NCBI GenBank assembly: GCA_036971615.1
Contig: JAYKKR010000012.1
Span: 310,001-374,000, forward strand
DNA length: 64,000 nucleotides
Reading direction: 5' to 3'
Source of the DNA: Amyloporia xantha
Lineage: Eukaryota; Basidiomycota; Agaricomycetes; Polyporales; Adustoporiaceae
Shown here: positions 13,442-24,952 of the stretch, one piece after another
How the letters are laid out: each line of letters begins with the position of its first letter
Numbering within the stretch: the stretch's first letter is position 1
Notes under the pieces: model-generated
Seen by the model: only the letters and a program-made list of their open reading frames with translations
Told to the model about the DNA's origin: nothing
Database searches by the model: none
Position numbers and translations under genes: made by a program

Positions 13442-13457
13442 CGTCGTTTTGCTGATG
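13442..13457 (-). repeat. Right TIR of Plavaka element
   Basis: CGTCGTTTTGCTGATG, complementary to 6457-6472 with one mismatch and followed by the CCC duplication. Confidence 0.9.
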
Positions 13458-13677
13458 CCCTTGCTTTCGCGTTGTATGCTTGCTCCTCTCTAATATACAC
13501 ACAGAAATCATTTCAGGCTCTGCTCAGTTAGCAGTAATGTATGTGCTGGGCTATATTTGAGTTGAATACAAGGACCGTCACGGATGAAGCGCGTACTCAC
13601 AGTACGTGCGATCAGATCTTGACCAACACGGCATCCCCGACGCCCCGTATACCAATCACTGACTGTTCCCAACTCTA

Positions 13678-13952
13678 CACTGGATGCGGTTTAGAATATT
13701 TTCCAGTGAGATATGGTGAAAATATTGTAAAATAAGTCAAAATACTTTTAGCATAATCGACTCTTGAGTATTTGGAAAATATGGAAAATATATTGTATAG
13801 GCTAGAAGATATTGTAAATGTGCTCAAAAGATTAGGATATCAATTGAAAAATATTAGGATTTTGTTTGCTGTAAAGGGCAAGACTTATTCTGACTATGTT
13901 TAGAATATCTTTAGAATATACTTGTCAGAAGTATTCTAAACTGCATCCAGTG
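13678..13952. mobile_element. 275 bp CACTA-type MITE
   Basis: Ends are CACTGGATGCGGTTTAGAAT (left) and, read inward from the right, CACTGGATGCAGTTTAGAAT. Exact 3 bp duplication CTA at 13675-13677 and 13953-13955. The interior is AT-rich with repeated AAAATATTG and TTTAGAATAT words. No coding sequence. The CACTG start and 3 bp duplication point to mobilisation by a CACTA-clade transposase. Confidence 0.85.
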
Positions 13953-14186
13953 CTATGTGCGCCGTGCGGACATCTCTTGTTCCCTGTCACTCACTCAGTG
14001 ACTCAAGTCGAACGCTGGTAAGTTATCTTACATCCTAATACATCGCGAAGAATGCCCTATGTTGGCATTCCAATTTGTCTCCTATCTTATATTGTTGTGC
14101 ACACGAACAATAATGACATAGAAAACAGATAGGCATGCCTCGACTGAGCGTCCGGCTCAAATCCTTACAGTAACTCGATCATATAG

Positions 14187-14800
14187 CCAGAGACGTTCGA
14201 AATGTACAACCTCCCAGTTGTCCTGCCCGACGTCTAAGCACAGGGCATGGTCCTTATCCCCCAGAGCTTATATGTCCAAGCCCCCCGGCGGTGTCGAACC
14301 TCTCAACACCGCATTCACGATCCCACTGAAGGACCTCACACGTTGCAATCTCTACGTATGTGCTCCCGGGGCTCGAGCGTCCCCACTATGTGCCATCCTC
14401 TGACGCGACGTGAATTGACGCGTGGATGCTGGGATACAACTTCGCAGAGGAGATTCTGCGTGCTCACCTCACCACATATGGGTGCCACGTCAAGCCTGGG
14501 ATGGAGCTGTGCAGCCTGTGCATGTCATAGCAGGATGCGGATCGTGTCGTCGCGTATATAGCGCAGCAAGAGGCCCGGGAGCCGAGGAGAAGGAGAAGGT
14601 TCCTGTGTGCCGCTAGCTCGCAGGAGCGGGCATAAGGCACCGTACCCGGCCTATTGCCCTCTGCTATTGGCCACTGATACTTACCCACGAAGACCACGCC
14701 CGCAGGCATGGTGCGCAAGCAGCTTGGGCTAACCTTCGTAGGCAAGTCGCTCTCCCAGCCAATCAATATCGAGGTCCGGGGACTGGACCGCGACGCGCGT
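14187..14800 (+). pseudogene. Relic A of an FAD aromatic monooxygenase
   Basis: Successive plus-strand fragments match, in order, the middle of the intact gene at 3868-6096, but in shifting frames and with stops. They are PETFEMYNLPVVLPDV then a stop then AQGMVL; KPPGGVEPLNTAF; FAEEILRAHLTTYGCH with PGMEL; and finally VRKQLGLTFVGKSL with IEVRGLD (14709-14790). The FAD-binding N-terminus and the thioredoxin-like C-terminus are absent or unrecognisable. A long-dead duplicate, opposite in strand to the two genes at 0.4-6.1 kb. Confidence 0.8.
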
Positions 14801-16880
14801 CCGCTACACTTCGCTTCTCTGTCCTCGCATGAGGCTGACATTGCGTCTAAGCCTGTTGCGCTGGCATGCATGGGAGAGCGTCTAGAGGAGACTGTTAGTG
14901 TTTGGTCAGTGTTTCCTCATTTCCCGCACGTACCGAGGCTACCTAATCACACTGCACATCAGTCTCGGCTCCAGACATGCTTCACTGCTCCCTACACTTC
15001 TCTGAGTCTCGTTACAATGCTCAGCCACTCCTACTTGTTTGATATGGATCCCGAATAGATCTTGAAGGTTTTGAAGACTTAAACGGGGGATATTTAGCGC
15101 TAGTGCAGAGGCAGTTCATAGATGCCACACATCTTGGCGCTTGTCTCACGCGTTTCTTTTCCAATTCTCTTCGTATGCACTATTTCGCACCACACATCAG
15201 ACGGCAATCCAAGCCATATTTCGTACCACACATCAGACCTTCAAAGCCATACATCGCGTTTGTCCCAGATATCAAAATTCAGCGGAGAATCTGAGCTCGA
15301 GAGGATCTTACATTGACAGTTACTGCTACGTTCTCCCTCGATATTACTGTCATGAAAAACCTTATATACAATCTATAAAACGGGCCTCGGTAGAGATTAT
15401 GTTGCCCAACTTGAAGACCTACCTCACCCTCACCCCTGCAGCAGGTACGTGCATCTCTCCTTCATGGTTGACCTACTAGTGCTGAAGTCCCTGGCTCCAA
15501 GCGCGCCACCTCTTCACCAGCCACAGTCGGACATCGGGCATTGCTTGACAATGGCATCCATGTCGTCGCGGACTCGGAGGGTCAGGCCTTGAGGGAGCAA
15601 GTGTATCAATTGTCTAGCGCTGTCTCTTCTTTGGTGCATCATGCAATCGCCCTACCAGGCTGCCTCTATCGTCATGTCTTTCTGTTCCGTCCCCTTGTAA
15701 GCTTCCACCGAAACACACTGTGAAGCCGTTCGGGAGTCACTAGAAGACGGTGTGAATTCAATGTTCGATGATCGGGCCGATACAATGTCTGTCGCGCCCA
15801 TCTTCGAAAGCTGTGGTTGTGGTTATCAACTACATTTCTGAGCGGCGTCCTACTGAGGTGACTCCAAGTCTACTTGGTATCCTTTCTGTTCATTATGATT
15901 GTTTATGCTCAATCCGTACTGCGATCGTTGCCTCATCGCAACTTGTCACCATCGCAGAAGATCTGCTGGCGTGCACATTTGGACTCATTGCGACCATTAC
16001 CTCGCTCTTTAGCCTCGTCGTCGCGGTCTTTTTATCCCTTCTTATGCATGGCATCAAGAACACCGACCAGGGCCTCCAATGGTTCAGGGTGAGCTACTTC
16101 ATCTAGCGTATCATCTGTCTTCACCAAAGACAGGCAGCGTGCTGATACTCTAAGGCACTTGAAGTGCATCTTGTAATACAGACGTCCCCAAGGCATTAGA
16201 CTTTCGTTAGGTTACCCGTAATGGATACAATTCAATACAGAATTAGTAGTGTATGATAATAGCTCGCGATGTCTGACTCACACCAATGACCCGACAGCAC
16301 TAGAAACCTATAGAAACCACGATTTCGATGTGAACAGATCTCTGAAACGCGCTCGTAAATCTGCCCTGACGCGACGCGCCGTGTTGAGTCTCCAGCCTAC
16401 ACCCAGCTCTTTAATAGCTTCTCCCCCCGTAGACAGCTATACGGCGATATATGCCTCTATTGTATCGTGTTTGTCTTGAAAACCTTTTAACTTCGTCGTG
16501 TTCTGTCAACTTCAGCCCCCCCCCCTCGATGACACCCTCGGCAATTTCATGTTTTGGAGCGGACCTATATTGTTGCCGTTCCTCTACAAGGAGTTGACAA
16601 ATTAGAAGCTGCTCAAAGTCAGACGTACCTGTCTCCAGTACTCGGAAATTACGACGTGACGTTGACGGTCAAGCTGAAACGCCGCCTGGTCCCGGGTGAC
16701 CTGGCTCAGCGCACATCCGCATGCATTGAGTCAATTCTCGTCAGTGCCTGAAGAACCTATCGTGGCGTCCATGTAAGATGATCTTCTGTTATGATTATAT
16801 GCGTTCAGTCTTGTGTCTTCACACGTCTGCCAGGCCACCCTAATCGCCCAGCCATCTGGGTCGATGCACTGGCACAGGCT
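14801..16880. other. Gene-poor stretch between monooxygenase relics
   Basis: Contains short open frames (for example 15400-15480 and 15550-16110) without recognised domains or consistent splicing. A short direct repeat around CCACACATCAGAC occurs near 15190-15240, and there is a C-run at about 16507-16515. Probably decayed coding DNA and spacer. Confidence 0.4.
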
Positions 16881-16904
16881 CGTGTTCGCCTCCCTTTCCT
16901 GCAG

Positions 16905-17720
16905 ACGTCCGGATCATCGACAAGGACCCGCACTGCCACATCGGCCTGCGAGGCGCCGGGGTTCCTCCCGCGCTGTGTGCTTCAAATGCTGCCGGCCAGC
17001 TCACCTTGTAACCTTGTATATTAGAAGTGTACAGCCTTCAACCTTCTCGGTGTCCGGCCTGACGTCTACGCACAGGGCACGCCTCTCCTGCGTTCCGATG
17101 GATTCTTTTCTGCACGCGCGGAATCGCTGCGGACAGGGTGATACTGTGTGCAGACAGAGGGGCTGTACAAGTTCGCCAGCGCCGGCGCATGGGCTATGCG
17201 CAAAGTCGCGGAATGCAACCCGCTGGTGCGTACGGGCCGGGGCTCATTGATATATACGGCGAGGTGAAGTGGAATCGGACTTCACGTGGGGTGGTCACTT
17301 GTCTCCGCTTATTGTCTGTGAGGACAGCGCCCTATGCAGACAATACGTACACAGGTGAGTGGTCCCCCTTCATCGCACGCCTATTCGGGCTCTCCACAAA
17401 GCTTTACCTCGCCGTCAGACATAGCCACCGATATTCCCGAGCAAGCTGGAGGTGCTCGAGGATGATCGAATGACCGAGGGTGAACTATATTTGGAGGTCG
17501 ATCGTGCGCGATGAGCGTGCCGCCCCTGGTGCGGACTAGCGCAGACGTCAGCCATCTGATGTGTTCGGCACGAAGGGAGATGCCCGACCCGCCTGGCTTG
17601 GTACCGCTCAATGGGCGCGGCTTCGAGTCGGGCGTCGAGTAGATCAGCGAGTATCCATCCTCCGAAACTGAGGTCATTGTATATTAGGAACACGATACGT
17701 ACTTCCAATATCCATGTATC
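16905..17720 (+). pseudogene. Relic B of an FAD aromatic monooxygenase
   Basis: Frame-shifting fragments match the intact paralogue in order: VRIIDKDPHCHIGLRGAGV near the FAD domain (about 16908-16965), a FNLLGVRPDVYAQG-like stretch near 17035-17085, LFGLSTKLYLAV near 17380-17412, and a C-terminal-domain piece with PPGLVPLNGRGFESG near 17597-17640. Several stops interrupt the frames and the catalytic FAD motifs are incomplete. A separate duplication from relic A, since both contain overlapping parts of the middle region. Confidence 0.75.
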
Positions 17721-18258
17721 ACGGTGAGCGTTACCTTACCAAAGGACCTCACTTACATATGTAATCCGTGATACTTGCTGCACGCCTTTGCAAGAGCCAA
17801 CGACGCCACTGGACATTCACGGAGTCTCGGAAGATAGCCCAGATCTATGCACATGATGACCAGGATCTTGAGATACTTATGCAATGTTGTCCTGGCCCAG
17901 CCACTAGCCACTAGTTTACCTTTGCCTTCCATTGGTATACCACTGGCCTGGCACGCGCCGCAGTCAATCCCAAGTCTGCGTGGGCAACATTTCCGTCAGC
18001 ATTCAAAATTCGAGCTGTCAGATTCACTGGACGTACACATTCTATGGTCCACATCAAATGGTCCACGTCAAATGACTCAGACACGGTAGACAAGACGGTA
18101 GCAGTAACATGTCAAACTTACGGTGGTTTAATGTGCCCCTGCGGTCGCCATCAATGCCCCCTTCCCCCAAGTCGAACAGATGATTTACGGTCACTGAGAG
18201 CCCGTAGAGCAATATCGCTCTGCAATAGTCATAATATGCAGTAAAGACGTCACATCAT
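17721..18258. other. Unassigned spacer before the fold-back MITE
   Basis: A minus-strand frame at 17911-18093 and an overlapping plus-strand frame look weakly coding but match no family I know and have no start or splice context. Possibly another decayed gene piece. Confidence 0.35.
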
Positions 18259-18260
18259 TA

Positions 18261-18929
18261 GGGTGTTCCACAGTAGGGTTTCCGTGCAGTTTGCGCTCAG
18301 TTTCGAGCCAGATTCCATTCTGGTTTCCGACTGCCCGAGATGCCCGAGAATCCGGCAAAGCCCGGAAACTGCGTTTTCAACTTTGATTAGGGCGTTGGAA
18401 ACTGGAGCTCGAGTATGCTCGCCACGCCTGTGTTTGTTCGGGTTTGTATTAGATAAGCAGAGATACCTAACCACATGACCGTCTGTGACAAACTATTCAG
18501 ATAGCCTGTAAACCTCATTAATTCGGGCAATGAGAAATGTAATGTCATAAGAAGTTTTCAAAAGTAATAAAAATAGATTCTCTTCCCTAATATAGCCTTG
18601 TAAATGAGATGTAAGGGCAATATTTACAACTTAGCAGCAATCTATGCTGCACTTTTGTGACGTGGCCAGCGATGATTTTAGCGGTAGGTCACGTCATGTC
18701 ACATTGAGATTATCATGTATCTAATCGATCTGCTTATCTAATACAAACCCGAACAAACACAGGCGTGGCGAGCATACTCGAGCTCCAGTTTCCAACGCCC
18801 TAATCAAAGTTGAAAACGCAGTTTCCGGGCTTTGCCGGATTCTCGGGCATCTCGGGCAGTCGGAAACCAGAATGGAATCTGGCTCGAAACTGAGCGCAAA
18901 CTGCGCGGAAACCCTACTGTGGAACACCC
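18261..18929. mobile_element. Fold-back MITE with 201 bp arms, TA duplication
   Basis: Arms 18261-18461 and 18729-18929 are inverted copies with one mismatch noticed. They begin GGGTGTTCCACAGTAGGG. TA dinucleotides flank both sides (18259-18260 and 18930-18931), as expected of Tc1/mariner-type target use. The 267 bp centre has no gene. Open frames in the arms (18250-18478, 18721-18927) are the same sequence read on opposite strands and are not genes. Confidence 0.88.
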
Positions 18930-19538
18930 TATTAGTCGCATATAATAGTCAGCCATATCGCAGCGCTCACTGTGCGCCCGAAAGATGGGGAAATCAACCT
19001 GCCGGCGCGGGTCATTTCCACCCGTCCATGTGGTTGCTTTAACTAATATCGGGTTGTGCTAACCCCGTGCGCCCATGGTGAAGATAACTCGAAAAATGTC
19101 CGTTTTCACCATGAGAGTAACCCGGCGGGAATTGAGGAGAATCACCACCTGAACGGGTGATCCTGTAACCCGGCCATGTAGTCAAAGTCACCCATGCATG
19201 TAAGGGTACTTTCACTCGTATATTGGTTTATTTTCGTCCCTCGAGCACGGACTGCAACGCAGTTATTTTCACCATGTGGTTGAGTATATGTAACCCGATT
19301 AAATTAATGCATTGGAAGAATATCGTGAACAAATATATATATATATATGTCCTGCAACAAGTCCTCTTCGATGCTACCAATTTGCTTCCGTGCCGCTGAG
19401 CGCTACCACTTACTGCGCCCCCATTTGCTTCCGCTTTCGGGATGCGGGGCAAGCCGAACATGAGGCTGTCGTCCAATCAGCTGCGTGAGTACATATGCGT
19501 GCCACATGTACAAATACTGATACACGCACCTTTGCCAC

Positions 19539-20508
19539 CTAATCATCGTCTTCTTCACCGCCGTCATCCTGCTCGTCGCCTTCGTCGCTACTGCTGTCAC
19601 TCCCTGCGTGGTCCTCGTTCTCTTTATTGTGTCCTCCACTGCTTGAACCTTCTATGAATTCTGGCGGCTCGTGAATACCTCCGCGAGCTGCGGCCTTCCC
19701 TTTGTGACGCGTCGCTGTCTGAGATTTGCCGCCACTACCCTTGGCGATGTATCCGCGGCGACGCGCATACTTGCGCTTGTTGCGTAAGTTTTGCTTTATC
19801 AATTCTGCAATGGGCCAGTTATTGACATATTTGCGCATCTCGGGGAACTTGCGGCGAACCTGTGCCGACGCAGTGTCAGGTATATTAATAGCTTTTCTCA
19901 TACTGGGAATCTGACACTGACCGCCTTGTAGGCATTGTGCAAGGCATCATGTGACTGCAGGCTGAAGGGCTTTGTGTAATCCAAGCCAGCACTAGGGGCC
20001 ACATCACGGATATAGGCCTGACGAAATGTGGGTGAGTAGATTGATCTCCCTGAAGCAGTGTTGACGTGTAATGCTGACGAGCAGTCTACGATAGTTATGC
20101 TCCTCCTCCTCCGTCTCGACACCCAGCAAAGCCCGCATGCAAAACCCTTCGCCTGTGGATCCCCGCGGTTTGGGCACTTTCGGCTCATTGTTCGTGTTGT
20201 TCGCCTTTCCTCCGCCAGCGTTGCCAGCGGGATTTGACGTGGCTGCTGTGTTCTTCAGTGCGGCAATCTGATCTGATTCTGTGGTGAGCAGTCTTGCTGT
20301 GATTAGTGTCTGTCCGAGTCTTGTGCTTACTGCGCAACTCATCCAGCTCTTTTTCCTGTGCTTGGGTTTTCTCTTGCAGGACCTGTCGCGAAGGGGCCCG
20401 GCCTGTCTTACTGGCTGGCTTGGGGTCCTTCGACACACCTGCTGGCTCAACAGTCTTCCGAGTCTTTGCGGCAGACTTGGTAGATCCTGAGGAAGGCTTT
20501 GGGCCCAT
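19539..20508 (-). CDS. Accessory coiled-coil/acidic protein of the CACTA element
   Basis: Starts MGPKPSSGSTKSAAKTRKT at 20508. The first exon is basic, ending in a coiled-coil stretch (KTQAQEKELDELR). It splices at a GTAAGC donor to SDQIAALKN. The next exon is Asn/Gly-rich and continues with KPRGSTGEGFCMRALLGV. Later exons give YIRDVAPSAGLDYTKPF, SLQSHDALHNAYKAV, then RRKFPEMRKYVNNWPIAELI and a strongly basic NLRNKRKYARRRGYI. The tail is acidic (Ser, Asp and Glu-rich) and ends at 19539. No named domain is recognised. Its position and domain style (coiled coil, basic patch, acidic tail) parallel the divergent gene of the Plavaka element. A DNA-binding helper, comparable in role to plant TNPA, is inference only. 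Confidence 0.65.
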
Positions 20509-20766
20509 GTCTCCTGTCGCTACAGTGGTGATTGTGTTGGGTGTAAGTCAGTGCACGTCGACGTCGCGTCTGCTGCTGGCAGTTCGGCTTTTCATTGTTT
20601 GTCACAATTTGGCTCATGCCGGTGTGGGGCTGCCTCAAAGGCCCTCATTGCGGCGATCACAAGTTGTGATGGACACTGGCCTCTCGAAACCCTGCACTAT
20701 ATTATCATATCTGGCACTTGTATTCTGGTCTTAATTTATTCATATATTGCTTTCGTGATAACTGCT
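20509..20766. promoter_or_regulatory. Divergent promoter region of the CACTA element
   Basis: 258 bp between the two divergent start codons of the element; both promoters must fall here or in the 5' exons. Confidence 0.45.
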
Positions 20767-23109
20767 ATGGGTCCCAGCAAGCGAAAGAACACTAAAGTCC
20801 AATGTTCGTGTGGTTGCGAACAAATGGTATCATCTCGTCAAGAGCGTCGTCACAGGCGAGGACTGATCTCCCCGAGATACAACGTCTCCTCGGTGCACCG
20901 CAAGCATAAAATTGCGGGTGCTCCGTCAGAGGTTCGAGTCCCTGAGGATGCTATGAACGTGAGTGGAAATCTGACTGACTCGATGATCGAGGGGCACCAT
21001 TTTAAGTGTAATCATGGTAGCAGGACAATGGACCCATGATTGTGGGCGAGGCTTGCGAAGCGGAGAACATTATCAATGATGTGGAAGAGAGAGAGGAGAA
21101 CCATGCTTTTGGTTTGGATCAATCGGAGGGTCAGGAGCGGGGCTCCGGTTTACGAGAAGATGAATCAACAGTAGCAGATGTCCTGGCCGACGTTCAGCGG
21201 AGGGTTTGGGAAGGACATTCACGGCGCGCGCGGGTCGATGAATATGAGAGTGATGTGGAGGAACAAACATCAGACGATGATGATCCCCAAGATGATTGGT
21301 CAAGCGAGACCAGCTCCGAGGACGATGAGGAAGATGATATCAATGGGCTTGGGGCAGATTTTGCACGTTTTGTGAGGAGTTTCGGTGAGTCCCACTGAGC
21401 AGTCATTTTTCGTACTCGAGCATTAATGTTCAAATTTTAGAAGAAGAATTGGACGAGGAAGACCAAGCAATGCTGCGTGCATTCGCTCTGAAAGTGGACT
21501 CGCATATGACAACAAAGACATTCGCAAAGCTCCCGTTCGCCTTTCCCAATGAAAATCTGCCATCACTCAAGCAAACTCGCACCCGTGTCACCTTTTTATC
21601 TGGATTCAAGCCTGTGTATTACGACTGCTGTTCCAACTCGTGCTGTTGCTTTGTGGGTCCCCACGCCGAACTCGATAAGTGCCCTTACTGCTCTCGCGCA
21701 AGGTTCGATGCGGACAAGAGGCCTGTTCATCGCTTCGCATATATCCCTCTTATCCCACGCCTCAAAGGATTCCATGGCAATGAGCGTATGGCCAAGGGAA
21801 TGCAGTATCGAGCACGGGAGCATAGTCACGACCCGGATGTTGTCAAGGATGTCTTTGACTCTGATGTCTACCGGTCGAAATTGGGCAAGCGCGTTGTTGT
21901 CGATGACCAGGAGTGGCATCACGAGTATTTCAGCGATGACCGTGATATTGCACTTGGCCTGTCCACTGACGGATTTGCTCCGTTCAAACGCCGAAAGCAT
22001 ACATCATGGCCTTTGATTCTCTTCAACTAGAGGGACTTCAGTTGGGCAGATTGAACTGCATGTCATAATACCTCACGGCTCGATACAACTGTCCCCTCCA
22101 GATGCATCCGAACCACACAAAGCCAAATATATGAAGTCCCGATACAACTACCACTTCCAGATACATCTGACCCCGTCACTTCCTGTCTACATTTACATAC
22201 CCAACGCGATCACATTGCGACACTGTTAGCAACCGGATGCATCCGTCCCTTGCACCGAGTCATACATCCTGCCCCTTGTATCCGCCTTTCACATTCACAT
22301 ACCTCCCTCAGTATACATTAGAAGTGTCCAATATTAATAATATGAGACGACTCACTCGCGTCCGCTCCTCATCCCATTGCTCGCGCTCGCACCCAGGTTC
22401 CGCAAAATCAAATGAATTGTCATGCCTTCCGGCAACAGTATATCAGCCGCCGTCTCGCCTGCTGAACGTGACACATACCGCCTCCATAAGCCCCTCGAAA
22501 TAGCTCGCACACTTATCTCCTAAGCGTTCATGTCGTCGAGCCTGCCTACTTCCTGTTACTTGGCGTCCAATGACTCTAACCGAAACATCACTTACTTGCG
22601 CGCGTATGCCGCCCAGCCCAGCCTCCCGCCACGCTCATGCCCCTCCGCCCGTTCCTCCCACATCTGACGGCAATGACGGAAAAAGCGGATCGTTCGTCTC
22701 ATTTCCTCTTGCAATAGTAATACTTGTTCACTCCACCGCTGCTTCAATGCGCTTCGACGGAACCAGTGCACGCGCATCGCTACACGCCTGCCTGTCAACC
22801 ATCCATCCACATGGCCCCAAATGCGCGCGGCTTACCATCTTCAAGGAAACCCCTTATGGCCTCGTTGTTCACCTGTGGTATCCAAAGTTGTACAACAATT
22901 GCCCAGGTACCTGGGCTTAGCTCTGTGCACAACTTGGCCAGGGTTTTACAAGGCTTGTAATACAACTGGGCCTGCTGATTGACAATCCACAAACCTGCCC
23001 AGCCTTTGTACAATGTTAACCTGGTTTGTAAATCCGCATTTTTGACAATTTCAGTTAAATACTGGGCAAGCTTGTAATAAATATAATCATATATTTCTGC
23101 TGTACATGT

Positions 23110-23420
23110 CATATATCATTATATATCATTAAAATCCGCTTATTTCTGCCAATCCATATATGGTAATATCCAATACAGGATTATTATATATCATTAGAAT
23201 CCGCTTGAATGGGCCATTCCAAATATGGTAATAGCCAGTATATACACCATTAGAATTCGTTTGAATGGGCCATTCCAAATATGGTAATATTCAATATAGG
23301 ATTGTTATATATCATTGGGATCCATTTGAATGGGGCAATACAAATATGCAATAAAATGTAGGGGTATTATATACCATTAGAAAGCACTTGAATGGGTCAT
23401 TCCCAATATGGTAATGGTCC
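23110..23420 (+). repeat. Tandem array of about 62 bp units in left palindrome arm
   Basis: About five degenerate units, each with a version of CATTAGAATCCGCTTGAATG followed by ATATGGTAAT, spaced 60-65 bp. The mirror array lies at about 24642-24952. Confidence 0.75.
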
Positions 23421-24641
23421 ATTTGGGGCTGGCACATCAATAATGATGATTTTGGGGGTGGTTATATTTTCATATCGTCGCGTTTGAATCAGTATTTTGC
23501 ATTTTCTGGCTTAATCAGGCAAGCTAGGGGTCTGGAAAAATTTATCTGGGATCCTTGGATGATGCTCTACGACTTTCATTTCTACCATATATGGCAATAT
23601 TTCCTTTTTTGGAAAGTGTCGGCAGTGCTCATGGGGCTATATAGCAGGTGAATATCAGTGAGAATGTGTATCAGAAGTGGTATAATGTAGTGCAGCATGT
23701 GGTGTGAATGGCTAGTGAACAGTCGGAGACGGCTATGTAACACAGATGTTCACACGTCTCATCGCTTTTGCTATTTGACAATCAGCCAGTCGGTGCACAC
23801 CATGCATTGCTAATGTTTGAGGTAGATAGTATACTGCACACAGTCAATCACTTGACTGATGAGTGCACTCAACAGTCACTCATATCCAGTATTTAGTCAC
23901 TAGCAGTTGGCAGTCAGTCAGCCAGCCAGCCAGTCAATCAGTCAGTCATAAGTGCGCACTCAGTCACTGTGATCTCAGGTCAAAAGTCACTTATGTTATT
24001 GACCAAGTCATTGTCAATATGTGTGAACAGATGTGTATTTGTGTACAGACTTATGTTTGAACATCATCAAGTTCATCTTCAGTTGCAGACAAAGTGACTG
24101 AGTGCGCACTTATGACTGACTGATTGACTGGCTGGCTGGCTGACTGACTGCCAACTGCTAGTGACTAAATACTGGATATGAGTGACTGTTGAGTGCACTC
24201 ATCAGTTAAGTGATTGACTGTGTGCAGTATACTATCTACCTCAAACATTAGCAATGCATGGTGTGCACCGACTGGCTGATTGTCAAATAGCAAAAGCGAT
24301 GAGACGTGTGAACATCTGTGTTACATAGCCGTCTCCGACTGTTCACTAGCCATTCACACCACATGCTGCACTACATTATACCACTTCTGATACACATTCT
24401 CACTGATATTCACCTGCTATATAGCCCCATGAGCACTGCCGACACTTTCCAAAAAAGGAAATATTGCCATATATGGTAGAAATGAAAGTCGTAGAGCATC
24501 ATCCAAGGATCCCAGATAAATTTTTCCAGACCCCTAGCTTGCCTGATTAAGCCAGAAAATGCAAAATACTGATTCAAACGCGACGATATGAAAATATAAC
24601 CACCCCCAAAATCATCATTATTGATGTGCCAGCCCCAAATG

Positions 24642-24952
24642 GACCATTACCATATTGGGAATGACCCATTCAAGTGCTTTCTAATGGTATATAATACCCC
24701 TACATTTTATTGCATATTTGTATTGCCCCATTCAAATGGATCCCAATGATATATAACAATCCTATATTGAATATTACCATATTTGGAATGGCCCATTCAA
24801 ACGAATTCTAATGGTGTATATACTGGCTATTACCATATTTGGAATGGCCCATTCAAGCGGATTCTAATGATATATAATAATCCTGTATTGGATATTACCA
24901 TATATGGATTGGCAGAAATAAGCGGATTTTAATGATATATAATGATATATGA
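24642..24952 (-). repeat. Mirror tandem array in right palindrome arm
   Basis: Inverted counterpart of the 23110-23420 array, with the same five degenerate units in reverse order. Confidence 0.75.

Larger units (their letters stand above)
6457..13457. mobile_element. Complete Plavaka-type (CACTA-clade) DNA transposon, 7.0 kb
   Basis: Bounded by inverted repeats CATCAGCAAATCGACG (6457-6472) and CGTCGTTTTGCTGATG (13442-13457), with one mismatch in 16. It is flanked by a 3 bp duplication CCC (6454-6456 and 13458-13460). Degenerate subterminal repeats with cores such as GTCTGAA and GAACGGGT occur near both ends in inverted orientation. Two divergent genes lie inside: a minus-strand DUF6532-like gene and a plus-strand Plavaka transposase that is open across all exons. 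A 201 bp MITE sits just after the transposase stop. Intact ends plus an open transposase suggest a young and possibly active element. Confidence 0.92.

Noticed and set aside
18250..18927. Paired open frames of about 70 codons
   Set aside because: They are the inverted arms of the fold-back MITE, not genes.
20930..20945. B-box-like GGTTCGAGTCC
   Set aside because: It lies inside an open exon of the Tnp2 transposase and has no A box or cloverleaf.
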